A stretch of DNA of 64,000 nucleotides from Cypionkella sinensis (GCF_042646385.1 NZ_JBHRTO010000001.1:1984001-2048000); one strand, 5' to 3'. Positions 1 through 9,072 are shown, counted from the first letter of the stretch. Numbers and translations are program-made. Notes: a model not told the origin generated them from the sequence alone.

Positions 1-1
1 G

Positions 2-385
2 GCCACGATTGTCTTTGCCATCCCGCCGGTGATCCGGTTGACCAATCTGGGTATCCGCGGCGTTGATCCCGAAATCGTCGAAGCCACCCGTGCCTTTGGT
101 GCATCGCCCGCGCAAATCCTGCTGTCGGTGCAGATCCCCTTGGCGCTGCCAACCATTCTGGCGGGCATCAACCAGACTACGATGATGGCGCTGTCGATGG
201 TGGTGATTGCCTCGATGATCGGTGCGGGCGGTCTGGGCTATCAGGTGTTGCAGGGCATCCAGCGGCTGCAGATCAGTTCGGGGCTGATGGCGGGCCTAGG
301 CATCGTGCTGCTGGCGATCATCTTTGACCGTATTGCCCAATCCTATGGCAAGCGGATGCAGAAATCCTTGAAACTGGATCACTAA
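2..385 (+). CDS. Quaternary-amine ABC transporter, permease subunit (partial, 5' end outside window)
   Basis: Inner-membrane permease of a glycine betaine/proline-type (QAT family) ABC importer. The gene enters from before base 1; its frame is open from base 2, so only the last ~127 codons are here. The visible part holds the permease (EAA-type) loop that contacts the ATPase, with the pattern EATRAFGAS..QI....PLALPTILAGINQ, followed by the hydrophobic segment MALSMVVIASMIGAGGLG, which is typical of ProW/OpuAB proteins. It ends 3 bases before the ATPase gene, so the two are co-transcribed. The solute-binding protein is not in the window and may lie upstream. Which amine (betaine, choline, carnitine, proline betaine) is carried cannot be told from this part. 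Confidence 0.88.
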   Translation, partial: ATIVFAIPPVIRLTNLGIRGVDPEIVEATRAFGASPAQILLSVQIPLALPTILAGINQTTMMALSMVVIASMIGAGGLGYQVLQGIQRLQISSGLMAGLGIVLLAIIFDRIAQSYGKRMQKSLKLDH

Positions 386-388
386 GCC

Positions 389-1405
389 ATGACCACTCCG
401 TTCAAAATTCGTGTCGAACAGGTGTCGAAAATCTTTGGCCCTGATCCGAAAACGGCGATGGCTGCGGTGAATGCCGGGATGGGCAAGGCCGCGTTGCTGG
501 CGCAGAGCAATCATGTGCTGGGGCTGCACAACATCAACCTGAACATCCGCGCCGGGGAAACCTTTGTGATTATGGGGCTGTCGGGTTCGGGAAAATCCAC
601 GCTGATCCGGCATTTCAACCGCTTGATCGAGCCTACGGCGGGGCGGATTCTGGTGGATGACACCGATGTTCTAAGCCTCAATGCCGCTGATCTACGCAGT
701 TTCCGGCGCAAGAAAATCTCGATGGTGTTTCAGCGTTTTGCCTTGCTGCCGCACAAGACCGTGCTGGAAAACGTGATTTATGGGCTGGTGATCGACGGGA
801 TGCCAAAGCCGCAAGCGCGCGCTAAAGGCGCCGAACAGGTCGCCTTGGTGGGCCTTGCCGGGTTTGAAAACCACTATCCTGGCCAGCTATCGGGCGGGAT
901 GCAGCAACGGGTGGGGCTGGCCCGCGCGCTTGCCACCGATGCCGAAATCCTGCTGATGGACGAGGCGTTTTCGGCACTCGATCCGCTGATCCGCCATGAC
1001 ATGCAGTTGCAACTGCGCGAGATTCAGGCGCGGCTGCACAAGACGATCGTGTTTATCACGCATGATCTGGACGAGGCTTTGCTGCTGGGCGATCACATCG
1101 CCATTCTGAAAGATGGCGTTTTGCGGCAGGTTGGCACCGGGCCGGAAATTCTGGTCGCCCCTGCGGATGATTACGTGGCGCGGTTCGTGCGCGATGTGAA
1201 CCGGGCGCGGATCGTGACCTGTGGGGCGCTGGCTGTGCCGGGGCAAGCCGGTGGAGATATCGAGCTTTCCGCTGATCAGACCATCGAATCCGCCTATGCT
1301 GCATTGGCGCAAACCGATGCTCCGCTTACAGTTCGGCAGGCAAATGGCGATCTGGCGGGCGTGCTGACCCGCCAACAGGTGTTTGACGCTTTGGCCCGGG
1401 CCTGA
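389..1405 (+). CDS. Quaternary-amine ABC transporter, ATP-binding subunit (ProV/OpuAA type)
   Basis: Cytoplasmic ATPase that powers the permease encoded just upstream. Visible motifs: Walker A GLSGSGKST at residues 63-71, Q-loop in VFQRFALLPH, ABC signature LSGGMQQRVGLARAL, Walker B ILLMDEAFSALDP and the switch histidine in FITHDLDE. The ~40-residue N-terminal extension before Walker A and the insertion-poor 338-aa length fit the QAT (glycine betaine/proline) subfamily rather than general amino-acid importers. About 100 residues after the core resemble a short, degenerate CBS-type regulatory region. It is followed after 22 bases by an aldehyde dehydrogenase, which suggests that the imported compound is catabolised rather than kept only as an osmolyte. 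Confidence 0.9.
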   Translation: MTTPFKIRVEQVSKIFGPDPKTAMAAVNAGMGKAALLAQSNHVLGLHNINLNIRAGETFVIMGLSGSGKSTLIRHFNRLIEPTAGRILVDDTDVLSLNAADLRSFRRKKISMVFQRFALLPHKTVLENVIYGLVIDGMPKPQARAKGAEQVALVGLAGFENHYPGQLSGGMQQRVGLARALATDAEILLMDEAFSALDPLIRHDMQLQLREIQARLHKTIVFITHDLDEALLLGDHIAILKDGVLRQVGTGPEILVAPADDYVARFVRDVNRARIVTCGALAVPGQAGGDIELSADQTIESAYAALAQTDAPLTVRQANGDLAGVLTRQQVFDALARA

Positions 1406-1427
1406 GGCGATGCAAAAAGGAAGACCC

Positions 1428-2879
1428 ATGACGATTGAAACGCGCAACCGTATTGCGGGCCGCTGGCAAGACGGCGCAAGCACCGTCGAGAACCGCAATC
1501 CGTCTGATCTGGGCGATGTGATCGGCCATTTTGCCCAAGCCAGTGCCGCGCAACTGGATGAGGCGATTGCAGCCGCCCGCGCGGCCCAGCCGATCTGGTG
1601 GGCGGCGGGGATTCAGAAGCGGCATGACGTGCTGATGGCGATTGGCACCGAGTTGATGGCGCGCGCGGCCGAGATCGGCACGCTTTTGGCCCGCGAGGAA
1701 GGCAAGACCTTGGCCGAGGGCAAGGGTGAGGTTTACCGCGCGGGGCAGTTCTTTACCTACTATGCCGCCGAGGCGTTGCGGGTGATCGGCGATCATGCCC
1801 AAAGCGTGCGCCCCGGCATCGAAATCGATGTGCGGCGCGAGGCGGTGGGCGTGGTGGCGATCATCAGCCCTTGGAATTTCCCGGTGGCGACACCTGCGTG
1901 GAAGATCGCGCCTGCATTGGCCTATGGCAATGCGGTGGTGTGGAAACCTGCCAACCTGACACCCGCCAGCGCCGTGGCATTGACCGAGATCATCACCCGG
2001 CAAGACATCCCGCCGGGGCTGTTCAATCTGGTGGCAGGGCCGGGGCGTGATGTGGGGCAAAAGCTGGTCGAACATCGCGGCATAGATGCGATCAGCTTCA
2101 CCGGCTCGGTTCCCGTTGGGCGTGGTATCGCCGCGGCGGCGATTGCCAACATGACCAAGGTGCAGATGGAGATGGGGTCGAAAAACCCGATGCTGATCAT
2201 GGACGACGCCGATCTTGATCTGGCGGTGGCCCACGCGGCAGGTGCTGCCTTTGGCGGCACCGGGCAGAAATGCACCGCAGCCTCGCGCCTGATTGTGCAT
2301 GCGGGCGTCCATGACGCCTTTGTCGAAAAGCTGGTGGCGGCGGCGGCAGCGTTCAAGGTGGGGCATGCGTTGGAAGATGGCGTGCAGATCGGCCCGGTGG
2401 TCAGCGAAGCGCAACTGGCGCAGAATCTGGATTATGTCGCGGTTGGTCGCGCCGAGGGGGCTGAACTGCTGTGCGGTGGCACCAGATTGCAGCGCGCGAC
2501 CGAGGGCTATTTCATGGCCCCCACCGTGTTTGCCGCCACGCGCAACGATATGCGGGTAAACCGCGAAGAAATGTTCGCGCCGATCACCTGTGTCATCAAG
2601 GTAGACAGCTATGCCGAGGCGTTGGCCGTGGCCAATGACAGCGAATTCGGCCTGACCGCAGGGATCATCACCCGCAGCCTTGCCCGCGCCAACCACTTCC
2701 GCGCCAACATGCGGGCGGGCTGTGTGATGGTCAACCTGCCCACCGCGGGCACCGATTACCATGTGCCATTTGGCGGGCGGGGTGCGTCGAGCTTTGGCCC
2801 GCGCGAGCAGGGGTCTTATGCGGCGGAATTTTATACCTCGGTCAAGACTGCCTATGTGGCGGCGGGGGTGCCGGAATGA
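1428..2879 (+). CDS. NAD(P)-dependent aldehyde dehydrogenase
   Basis: Oxidises an aldehyde to the carboxylic acid. 483 aa, normal for the ALDH superfamily. Catalytic Cys282 lies in GGTGQKCTAAS and the general base Glu248 in VQMEMGSKNP; the cofactor-binding segment PWNFPVATPAWKIAPAL is intact. The GSKNP context around the glutamate is typical of the 2,5-dioxovalerate (alpha-ketoglutarate semialdehyde) dehydrogenase branch, but I cannot fix the substrate. The ATG at 1428 was chosen because AAAAGGAAG precedes it by a few bases; an in-frame ATG at 1410 is an alternative. It shares an ATGA overlap with the next gene. Context (amine importer, M19-like protein) suggests oxidation of an aldehyde released from an imported amine. 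Confidence 0.88.
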   Translation: MTIETRNRIAGRWQDGASTVENRNPSDLGDVIGHFAQASAAQLDEAIAAARAAQPIWWAAGIQKRHDVLMAIGTELMARAAEIGTLLAREEGKTLAEGKGEVYRAGQFFTYYAAEALRVIGDHAQSVRPGIEIDVRREAVGVVAIISPWNFPVATPAWKIAPALAYGNAVVWKPANLTPASAVALTEIITRQDIPPGLFNLVAGPGRDVGQKLVEHRGIDAISFTGSVPVGRGIAAAAIANMTKVQMEMGSKNPMLIMDDADLDLAVAHAAGAAFGGTGQKCTAASRLIVHAGVHDAFVEKLVAAAAAFKVGHALEDGVQIGPVVSEAQLAQNLDYVAVGRAEGAELLCGGTRLQRATEGYFMAPTVFAATRNDMRVNREEMFAPITCVIKVDSYAEALAVANDSEFGLTAGIITRSLARANHFRANMRAGCVMVNLPTAGTDYHVPFGGRGASSFGPREQGSYAAEFYTSVKTAYVAAGVPE

Positions 2880-3892
2880 ACCTGCGCCCCGCACCCCGCA
2901 TTGACGGCCTGCAATATGCCAACTGGTCCGAGAAAATCTTCCGGCAGTTGCGCAGCGGTGGGGTGGATGCGGTGCATGTCACCATCACCTATCACGAAAC
3001 CTTCCGCGAAACGGTGCTGAATATCGAGACCTGGAACCGCTGGTTTGAGCGGTTTCCCGACCTGATCTTTCAGGGCCGCACGGCTGCCGATGTGCAACTG
3101 GCCCGCGCGACCGGGCGCACTGCGATCTTCTTTGGCAGCCAGAACCCCAGTTGCATCGAGGATGACATCGGCTTGGTCGAGGTGCTGCACACGCTGGGCC
3201 TGCGCTTTATGCAACTGACCTACAACAACCAATCGCTGCTGGCGACCGGCTGCTATGAGGCCGAGGATTCCGGCCTGACCCGGATGGGCCGCGCCGTGGT
3301 GGCCGAGATGAACCGGGTGGGCATGGTGGTGGACATGAGCCATTCTGCCGTACGCTCCACCCTGGAGGCGATCGCCCATTCCACCCGCCCGATTGCGATC
3401 ACCCACGCCAACCCCGCCGCTTGGCACCCCGCGCTGCGCAACAAATCCGACAAGGTATTGCAGGCCTTGGCAGAAAGTGGCGGCATCTTTGGCTTTTCGC
3501 TTTACCCGCACCATTTGAAAGGCGGCTCGGCCTGTTCGGTGCAGGATTTCTGCCAGATGATCGCGCGCACTGCGGACAAGTTTGGCATCAGGGCTTTGGC
3601 GATTGGCAGCGATCTGTGTCAGGATCAGCCGGATTCCGTGGTGGAATGGATGCGCTCGGGCCGCTGGACCAAAGCCGTGGATTACGGCGAAGGCAGCGCC
3701 AGCGCCCCCGGCTTTCCGGCCATGCCGGTCTGGTTTCAAGACAACCGCCACTTTGGCGCCATTGAGGCGGGGCTGTTGGAGGTTGGCATGTCGCAGGCAG
3801 AGGTAGCGGCAATCATGGGCGGTAACTGGCTCGATTTCTTCGCGCGCAGTTTTAGCTCTGTCGCGACAAGACAGGAAAGGGCCGCTGAATGA
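2876..3892 (+). CDS. Divergent M19 (renal dipeptidase-like) family protein
   Basis: 338-aa member of the membrane-dipeptidase (M19) amidohydrolase family. C-terminal landmarks are present: VVDMSHS and AITHANP carry the two histidines that bind the second zinc in classical members, and IGSDLCQ resembles the conserved Gly-Ser/Thr-Asp strand. The N-terminal His-x-Asp of classical dipeptidases is absent: the equivalent stretch reads IDGLQYANW, and the bridging-glutamate region reads SQNPSCIEDD. I recall the same pattern in the Pseudomonas M19 protein beside betaine/dimethylglycine catabolism genes. It is therefore unlikely to be a standard two-zinc dipeptidase and more likely acts on a small amine or amide from the imported substrate. 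It overlaps both neighbours by 4 bases, so it lies in a tight operon. Confidence 0.75.
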   Translation: MNLRPAPRIDGLQYANWSEKIFRQLRSGGVDAVHVTITYHETFRETVLNIETWNRWFERFPDLIFQGRTAADVQLARATGRTAIFFGSQNPSCIEDDIGLVEVLHTLGLRFMQLTYNNQSLLATGCYEAEDSGLTRMGRAVVAEMNRVGMVVDMSHSAVRSTLEAIAHSTRPIAITHANPAAWHPALRNKSDKVLQALAESGGIFGFSLYPHHLKGGSACSVQDFCQMIARTADKFGIRALAIGSDLCQDQPDSVVEWMRSGRWTKAVDYGEGSASAPGFPAMPVWFQDNRHFGAIEAGLLEVGMSQAEVAAIMGGNWLDFFARSFSSVATRQERAAE

Positions 3893-5568
3893 TCCCGCAT
3901 CCGCATGCCACCACGCCTGATCTTTCCGCCTACATGCGCCCGCCCGCCCAAGTGATGCGGCTGGCGCGGATGGGCAGTGCGCACCCGACGCGGTTGTCGT
4001 TTCTGCGCGCGGTGCTGCGACGGATGGTTGCCGAGGGCTGGCGGTTTGACCGCCCGGTCTGGGACATGGATGCCAAAGGCGTGGGCCGTGCCGTCTACCG
4101 CGCCATCGGCCCGGACCGCACCTATAGTCTGGTGGCTTTTGGCCATGATCTGCCTGATCACATGCGATCAGATCGGGTGATTGCAACCGCGTGGGATGCG
4201 ACCTTTGCGCTGTTTGATGGCACCCCCGATGCCGCTGACCTTGATCGGCTTGCCGCCAACGTGCCGCTGCAAGAGGCGGGCCGGGTTTCATCGCGAGAGC
4301 TGTCGCTGAGCCGCGCCAACCGTTCGGTGCGGCTGTTTCAGCATGTGGTGGACCGTCTTGCGCAAGGCCAGCAACCCGACGCCGCCGAGATTGATGCCGT
4401 GGGCTATCTGATGCGCACAACAGCCGTCTATGGCTCGGGCAAGTTCGGTGCCGCCGACCGCACCCTGATCGCAGATCGCCCGGAACTGAGCGGGCCGTTT
4501 CGGGCCGAGATGCTGTCGGTCTGGCTGACCCGTGCCTTTACCGTTGATCTGGTGGAGCATATCGCTGCCATCAAAGGTGGCGATCAGGCGGTGCGGCTCG
4601 ATCGCAACTTGCGCAAACGCTTTGGCGTTGGCAATTCGACCGGGCTGGGCATGGCACCGTTTCTGGTGCGCCATCCGGTGCTGTTGAACAACTGGATGCA
4701 AGCGCGAGAGCACGCACTGGCACGGGTGCGCGCCCAAGCCTCTGCCACATCACAAGCCATCGCCGGGCTGCAGGGCGCGCTGACACAGGCGCACCAAAAC
4801 GCCGCCACCTGGCATTCTGACCATCCGATCCAGCAAGCCAAACTGGCCGATCTGCGCCAAGATCTGTCGCACATCGCGGCCGCGTTGCAGCATTTCCCCA
4901 CCGGCGCGCAGCCTTGGAACCAGCTTTGGCTTTGGGGCGAAACCGCCCTGTCGCTCGAGGGGCAAGAGGCGCTGCTGGCGATGATGCTGGAACCGCATGG
5001 CGCTCTGATCGACGATCTTGCCGAAACGATGAGCGCGGATGAAGCCGCGCGCTTTACCCTTGACGGCAGCATTTCGGTGGATGCGTTCCGCGCGGCGTTC
5101 ACGCAGTACTATGCCTGGGCGCTGGCCACGGACGACACAGCCCCCCGCGACATCACCCGGTTCTGGTATGTCTCGGAAGAAAAGCTGGAACCCCGCATCG
5201 GCGCGCGGTTCGACGAGCCGGGGGCTGCGTTGGAACAGCCTTTGGGCATCGCGCAAATGGCCGTCGCCATGGCCCAAGACCTTGGGCGCTGGCCCGGTGC
5301 GCTGCCGCTGGCGACCTTCCTGTTGGCACATCCCGAGCATCGCTTGATGGCGCGCCGGGTGCAGCAGGCCACCCCCTGCCCCTACGCCGAAATTCAAGAC
5401 AATCTGCTGGCCGCCGATATGCTGCCGATTGATCTTTTGCGCTGCAAATTGGCGTTTTTCGGTGCCAGCCATTTTGATCCACGATCAGACAAATGGGTGC
5501 GGATCAGCCTGTATAAGGGCGAAGTCTTTCCCGATGATCTGACCCCCGCAAGCGATAACGAGCAATGA
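3889..5568 (+). CDS. Uncharacterised 559-aa protein of the amine-catabolism operon
   Basis: I do not recognise a family. The protein is soluble, with no signal peptide or convincing membrane span. Its N-terminal part (about residues 15-110) has SAHPTRLSFLRAVLRRM and RTYSLVAFGHDL; the middle (about 250-330) is alanine/glutamine-rich and helical, possibly coiled coil. There are only a few cysteines and no obvious nucleotide-binding or metal site. ATG overlaps the stop of the M19-like gene by 4 bases and its own end overlaps the next gene by 4 bases, so translation is probably coupled from the aldehyde dehydrogenase to the DUF3726-like protein. A role in metabolism of the imported amine is inference from position only. 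Confidence 0.6.
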   Translation: MIPHPHATTPDLSAYMRPPAQVMRLARMGSAHPTRLSFLRAVLRRMVAEGWRFDRPVWDMDAKGVGRAVYRAIGPDRTYSLVAFGHDLPDHMRSDRVIATAWDATFALFDGTPDAADLDRLAANVPLQEAGRVSSRELSLSRANRSVRLFQHVVDRLAQGQQPDAAEIDAVGYLMRTTAVYGSGKFGAADRTLIADRPELSGPFRAEMLSVWLTRAFTVDLVEHIAAIKGGDQAVRLDRNLRKRFGVGNSTGLGMAPFLVRHPVLLNNWMQAREHALARVRAQASATSQAIAGLQGALTQAHQNAATWHSDHPIQQAKLADLRQDLSHIAAALQHFPTGAQPWNQLWLWGETALSLEGQEALLAMMLEPHGALIDDLAETMSADEAARFTLDGSISVDAFRAAFTQYYAWALATDDTAPRDITRFWYVSEEKLEPRIGARFDEPGAALEQPLGIAQMAVAMAQDLGRWPGALPLATFLLAHPEHRLMARRVQQATPCPYAEIQDNLLAADMLPIDLLRCKLAFFGASHFDPRSDKWVRISLYKGEVFPDDLTPASDNEQ

Positions 5569-6266
5569 CCCGCCAGATGATGTGCACGCAGGATAGCGGT
5601 GACGCGAAAGCCGTGATCCTGTCGCAGAACGAAACCGAAAGCCTGTGCATGAAGGCCGCGCGCGGGGCAGGCTTTAGTTGGGGGCTGGCCGAGGAAGCCG
5701 GTGTTGCGGCGGGCTGGCTGGCCGCGCGCGGGCTGGACGCCACCCCGAACCTGTTGGCGTATCTAACCCAAAGGTCGCAAGCAGAGGATTGGGGCAGGCC
5801 CGTGCCGCAACCCGGCCATTGGCGCAGCGCGGGGCAAATGCCGCTTTGCCCGATCACTTTGGGCGCGGCGCTGACAGATAGCGCGCGGCTGGCCGATGGC
5901 CCGTTCAGCCGTGATACCCGGCTTGATCCTGTCGCCGCGCCGATCTTGCTGCTGCCGTTTCTGGCCCGCGCCGCACAAATCTGCGGCAAGTCCCTGGCGG
6001 CGGTCTGGCCAGAGGGGCGGTTGCAGATCGCCCCAGACGGCAGCTTTGATCGCCAAGCTGCGCATGAATGGCGCGGGCACACCCAACTTGCGGTGACGAT
6101 CAGCACTGCCATCGCATTGGATGTGCCGCAGCCGCAGCCATGCGGATTGCCGATGGTTTCCCAGAGCGTGCTGGATGGCCTTAACGCCTTCGCGCTGAAA
6201 ACAACGGTGCCGGCCACGGACGAATCCCGCCGGGGTGCGGGAAGCGCCACGACGGACAATGACTAG
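5565..6266 (+). CDS. DUF3726-like protein
   Basis: 233 aa, cytoplasmic, no known activity. Near the N-terminus it carries LCMKAARGAGFSWGLAEEAG, which I recall as the hallmark of DUF3726 proteins. The rest is weakly conserved, with several cysteine-containing segments (PLCPITLG, QICGKSL) but no recognised catalytic motif. ATG overlaps the preceding stop by 4 bases and the gene ends the operon; the next gene is on the other strand. The constant company of transporter, aldehyde dehydrogenase and divergent M19 protein argues for a shared pathway. The family name is from memory, so moderate confidence. Confidence 0.55.
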   Translation: MTRQMMCTQDSGDAKAVILSQNETESLCMKAARGAGFSWGLAEEAGVAAGWLAARGLDATPNLLAYLTQRSQAEDWGRPVPQPGHWRSAGQMPLCPITLGAALTDSARLADGPFSRDTRLDPVAAPILLLPFLARAAQICGKSLAAVWPEGRLQIAPDGSFDRQAAHEWRGHTQLAVTISTAIALDVPQPQPCGLPMVSQSVLDGLNAFALKTTVPATDESRRGAGSATTDND

Positions 6267-6301
6267 GGCCAAGGGGCGAAAAGTGGCGCAAGCCTTGGCC
6301 G

Positions 6302-7168
6302 CTAGCTTTGCCCCGCCACATGCCGCGCGGCGGCTTGCGATGCGGTCGCGCTGGCCTCGGCGATGTTGGCACCCCGGCACAGTGATGCGGCCAGAGCGCC
6401 GATAAAGGCATCGCCCGCGCCGTGGCTGCTGACCATTGACACCTTTTCGGCAGCGATCTGAAGGCAGGTATCTTCGGGCGTCCAAACCGCAAGGCCCTTT
6501 GATCCGGCGGTGACGATCACACAGTCAAACCGCGCGGCGAGTTGCTGGGCGGCCTCGCAGGCGCTGGCAAGGCAGCAGACCTCGGCCGCGCCCATCATCT
6601 CGGCCTCAACCGCATTCACCACCAGAATGTCGATCAGCGCGGCAAAGCTGCGCGACAAAGGGCGGAAGGGGGCGGCGTTCAGGACTGTGCGGATGCCGCG
6701 ACGGCGGGCCTCGGTTGCGGCGGCAAGGTTGACGGCCTCGGGCACTTCGTTCTGCAAGATCAGCAAGTTGACTCCCGCCCACAGCGCATCATCTGCGGCC
6801 CAAGCCGGATCAATCAGCGCGTTCGCCCCGGAAACGATGGTCGCCGCATAGTCCCCCGCGCTGTCTTGCAGCGCCACGCTCATGCCCGAGCCTGCGCCTT
6901 CAACTAAGCGCACAGCGCGGGCATCGACGCCGCCTGCGATCAGGCCTGCGGTCAGAAAGCGGCCAAAATCATCATTCCCCACAGCCCCCAGAAACCGCGC
7001 GCTCGCACCTTGCCGGGCGCAAGACACTGCCTGATTGCCACCCTTGCCGCCGAATTTCGGATACCAGCGGTGGCCTACGGCAGTCTCATCCCGGCGCGGC
7101 AAATGATCGGCCTCGACCATGATGTCATAATGCAGACTGCCGACGACAAGAACGATTCCAGTGGTCAT
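6302..7168 (-). CDS. PfkB-family carbohydrate kinase (ribokinase-like)
   Basis: Phosphorylates a sugar or nucleoside at the expense of ATP. 288 aa, standard ribokinase size. The N-terminal substrate motif FGGKGGNQAV is present, as is the C-terminal anion-hole/catalytic signature SHGAGDAF with the base aspartate. Start at 7168 chosen because the homologous region begins at MTTGIVLVVG and a GTAGGGAT ribosome-binding stretch lies just upstream; a longer in-frame extension is open but does not look like protein. The stop of the RpiR regulator is 11 bases upstream, so kinase, regulator and isomerase-like gene form one operon. FGGKGGNQ is ribokinase-like, yet ribose is not proven. Confidence 0.85.
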   Translation of the reverse strand: MTTGIVLVVGSLHYDIMVEADHLPRRDETAVGHRWYPKFGGKGGNQAVSCARQGASARFLGAVGNDDFGRFLTAGLIAGGVDARAVRLVEGAGSGMSVALQDSAGDYAATIVSGANALIDPAWAADDALWAGVNLLILQNEVPEAVNLAAATEARRRGIRTVLNAAPFRPLSRSFAALIDILVVNAVEAEMMGAAEVCCLASACEAAQQLAARFDCVIVTAGSKGLAVWTPEDTCLQIAAEKVSMVSSHGAGDAFIGALAASLCRGANIAEASATASQAAARHVAGQS

Positions 7169-7179
7169 ATGCGGTATCC

Positions 7180-8034
7180 CTACAGCTTTCGTTTCGCCTG
7201 CACCGCGCGCATGGTGCGGGACAGATTGGCATCTGCGGCGGCGCGGTCGCGTTGCGCCACGGCGACGAAAAGCGCATCCAGCAGGTTCAGTTGCGCAATC
7301 CGCGCGGTGGCGTTTTCGCCCAGGAGCGGGTTGTTCTGCGCCGTAGAACACAGCACCACATCCACCATCCGCGCCAGCGGGCTGTCGGCATAGTTGGTCA
7401 CGGCAATGGTCCAGGCGCCATTGCTGCGCGCCAGTTCCACCGCGTCGATCACCGCCGAGGTGGTGCCGGAATGCGAAAACGCCAGTGCCACATCGCCTTG
7501 CCCCAGCAAGGACGCCGACATTGCCATCATATGCGCATCATCGAACACCTGCGTGCGGATGCCGATGCGCAGAAACTTGTGGCTGACATCACGGGCGATC
7601 TGGGCCGAGCCGCCAAGGCCGTAAAAGTCGCGCACACGCGCGCGGTGCAGGAAATCGGCGGCGCGCTCAAACGCGGCAAGGTCCAGAATGGCAAAGGTTT
7701 CTTCCAGCGCCTGCATTGCGGTGCGAAACACCTTCTGCACGATCTCGCCTGCGGTATCCGCAGGCCCGATTTCCGAATGCAACGCCGCGGTGTCGGAACT
7801 GTAATAGGCGATCAACCCCTGCCGGAAATCGCGAAAACCCGCAAAACCCAGCTTTTTCGCGACCTTGACCACCATCGCCTCGGACACGCCCGAACCCTGC
7901 GCCACATCGCGCAGTGGCGTGGCGGCGTCGATATCCTTACGCGCCAAAATATCGGCGGCGACCTTACCCTCCAACGGAGTCAGGCTGGGCAAGCGCATCC
8001 GTATCTGCGCCCCAACCGCGCGTGCATCTGCCAT
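7180..8034 (-). CDS. RpiR/MurR-family transcriptional regulator (HTH + SIS)
   Basis: Sugar-phosphate-sensing regulator. N-terminal HTH (about residues 10-75: LTPLEGKVAADIL, VSEAMVVKVAKKLGF) and a C-terminal SIS sugar-phosphate domain (FYGLGGSAQIARD; ALAFSHSGTTSAVIDAVELA). About 284 aa, family-typical. The start at 8034 has GAGGG upstream; an in-frame ATG at 8058 adds eight residues but has no clear ribosome-binding site. It sits between the isomerase-like gene and the kinase in one operon and is the obvious candidate to bind the 12-bp-armed inverted repeat at 9085-9120. Its ligand is probably the phosphorylated product of the neighbouring kinase. Confidence 0.88.
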   Translation of the reverse strand: MADARAVGAQIRMRLPSLTPLEGKVAADILARKDIDAATPLRDVAQGSGVSEAMVVKVAKKLGFAGFRDFRQGLIAYYSSDTAALHSEIGPADTAGEIVQKVFRTAMQALEETFAILDLAAFERAADFLHRARVRDFYGLGGSAQIARDVSHKFLRIGIRTQVFDDAHMMAMSASLLGQGDVALAFSHSGTTSAVIDAVELARSNGAWTIAVTNYADSPLARMVDVVLCSTAQNNPLLGENATARIAQLNLLDALFVAVAQRDRAAADANLSRTMRAVQAKRKL

Positions 8035-8076
8035 ATTGCCGCCACCCTCAACACGCATCTGTATGATTCCGTAAAG

Positions 8077-9072
8077 TCAAACCGCCAGCGCGCCCTTGGC
8101 CGCCGCCAACCGTGCGATGTTCTGCGCCACAACCGGATCTTGCTGCGCCTGCGCTTCTGCCAAAGCGTTATCGCCCGCCATCGCCGTAACCCCTGCAAGC
8201 AATCGGCGGACGGTGCGGATATTGGCAGCACATTCCGCCACCGGATCAAGGCCCGAGGCATCGGGGAAGGTGTCAAAATAGATCGCACCCTCAAAGCCCG
8301 CGCGATGCACTTCGCGCAGCAGTTCCAGCGTGGCAAATTCATGCACCGAGGCCACCATCAGCCCATCATCGCGCTTGGCGTAACCATCGTTCAGATGCAG
8401 GCCCAGCAGCTTTGATTTGCGCGCAATCAGCGCGGCGGCAAAGGCGGGCTGTTCATCGGCGTAAAGCGAATGCGCAAAGTCGATCGTCACGCCAAGGTTG
8501 CTTGCGCCCACTTCGGCAATCGCCAGCAGCGTCGTGGCGGCATCGTTCAGGATGCTGTAAGCCCTTGGTTCATTGGGCTTATATTCAATCGAGATCATAC
8601 AGTCAGGATCATGCGCGCAGACCTCGGCGATGCCGTCAATCTCGGCCTGCCAGAGTGCTGCATAGTCGCACTGAAAGGCGTAATCATAGCCATCCTGCCC
8701 CAACCACAGCGTCATCATCGGCGCGCCCATCGCACGGGCTGCGTCGATGCCGCGCTTGGTCAGATCAATCGCTTCGCGCCGGATCGCCGGATCGGGATGG
8801 GTGAAGGCCCCCAGCTTGAAACCGGGGTTAGTGTAGTAGCGCATCGCCAGACCCGAGACATTCAGCCCGCAATCGCGCACCATCCGCCCGACCGCAACCG
8901 GATCTTCGCCGACATGATCGGGATAGTTCAGGTCCAGCTCGGTCAGGCCCTCCACCGTGGCGGCGCGCCGGATCATCTGCTCCAGCGTCGGCTTGCCCGC
9001 CTGCCCCGGCCAATAGCTGCCCGCGCCAGAGGCGAAGGAATTGATCCGGGTGGCGAAACGGCTTCCAAGCAT
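8077..9072 (-). CDS. Sugar-phosphate isomerase/epimerase family TIM-barrel protein
   Basis: 331-aa xylose-isomerase-like TIM barrel (AP endonuclease 2 superfamily). Typical strand ends with metal ligands are visible: SIEYKPNEPRAY (Glu), VTIDFAHSLYADEQP (Asp and His), LLGLHLNDGY (His, Asp) and AIYFDTFPD. Members isomerise, epimerise or dehydrate sugars and polyols; substrate unknown. First gene of the operon with the RpiR regulator and PfkB kinase, so a plausible pathway is isomerisation followed by phosphorylation. ATG at 9072 has GGAGATC upstream. The promoter region carries a large inverted repeat. Confidence 0.82.
   Translation of the reverse strand: MLGSRFATRINSFASGAGSYWPGQAGKPTLEQMIRRAATVEGLTELDLNYPDHVGEDPVAVGRMVRDCGLNVSGLAMRYYTNPGFKLGAFTHPDPAIRREAIDLTKRGIDAARAMGAPMMTLWLGQDGYDYAFQCDYAALWQAEIDGIAEVCAHDPDCMISIEYKPNEPRAYSILNDAATTLLAIAEVGASNLGVTIDFAHSLYADEQPAFAAALIARKSKLLGLHLNDGYAKRDDGLMVASVHEFATLELLREVHRAGFEGAIYFDTFPDASGLDPVAECAANIRTVRRLLAGVTAMAGDNALAEAQAQQDPVVAQNIARLAAAKGALAV

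Noticed and set aside
1326..4420. Long open reading frames on the minus strand opposite the ALDH and M19-like genes
   Set aside because: They translate to proline/arginine/histidine-rich low-complexity protein without motifs, as expected for the antisense of high-GC codons; the plus-strand genes have clear families.
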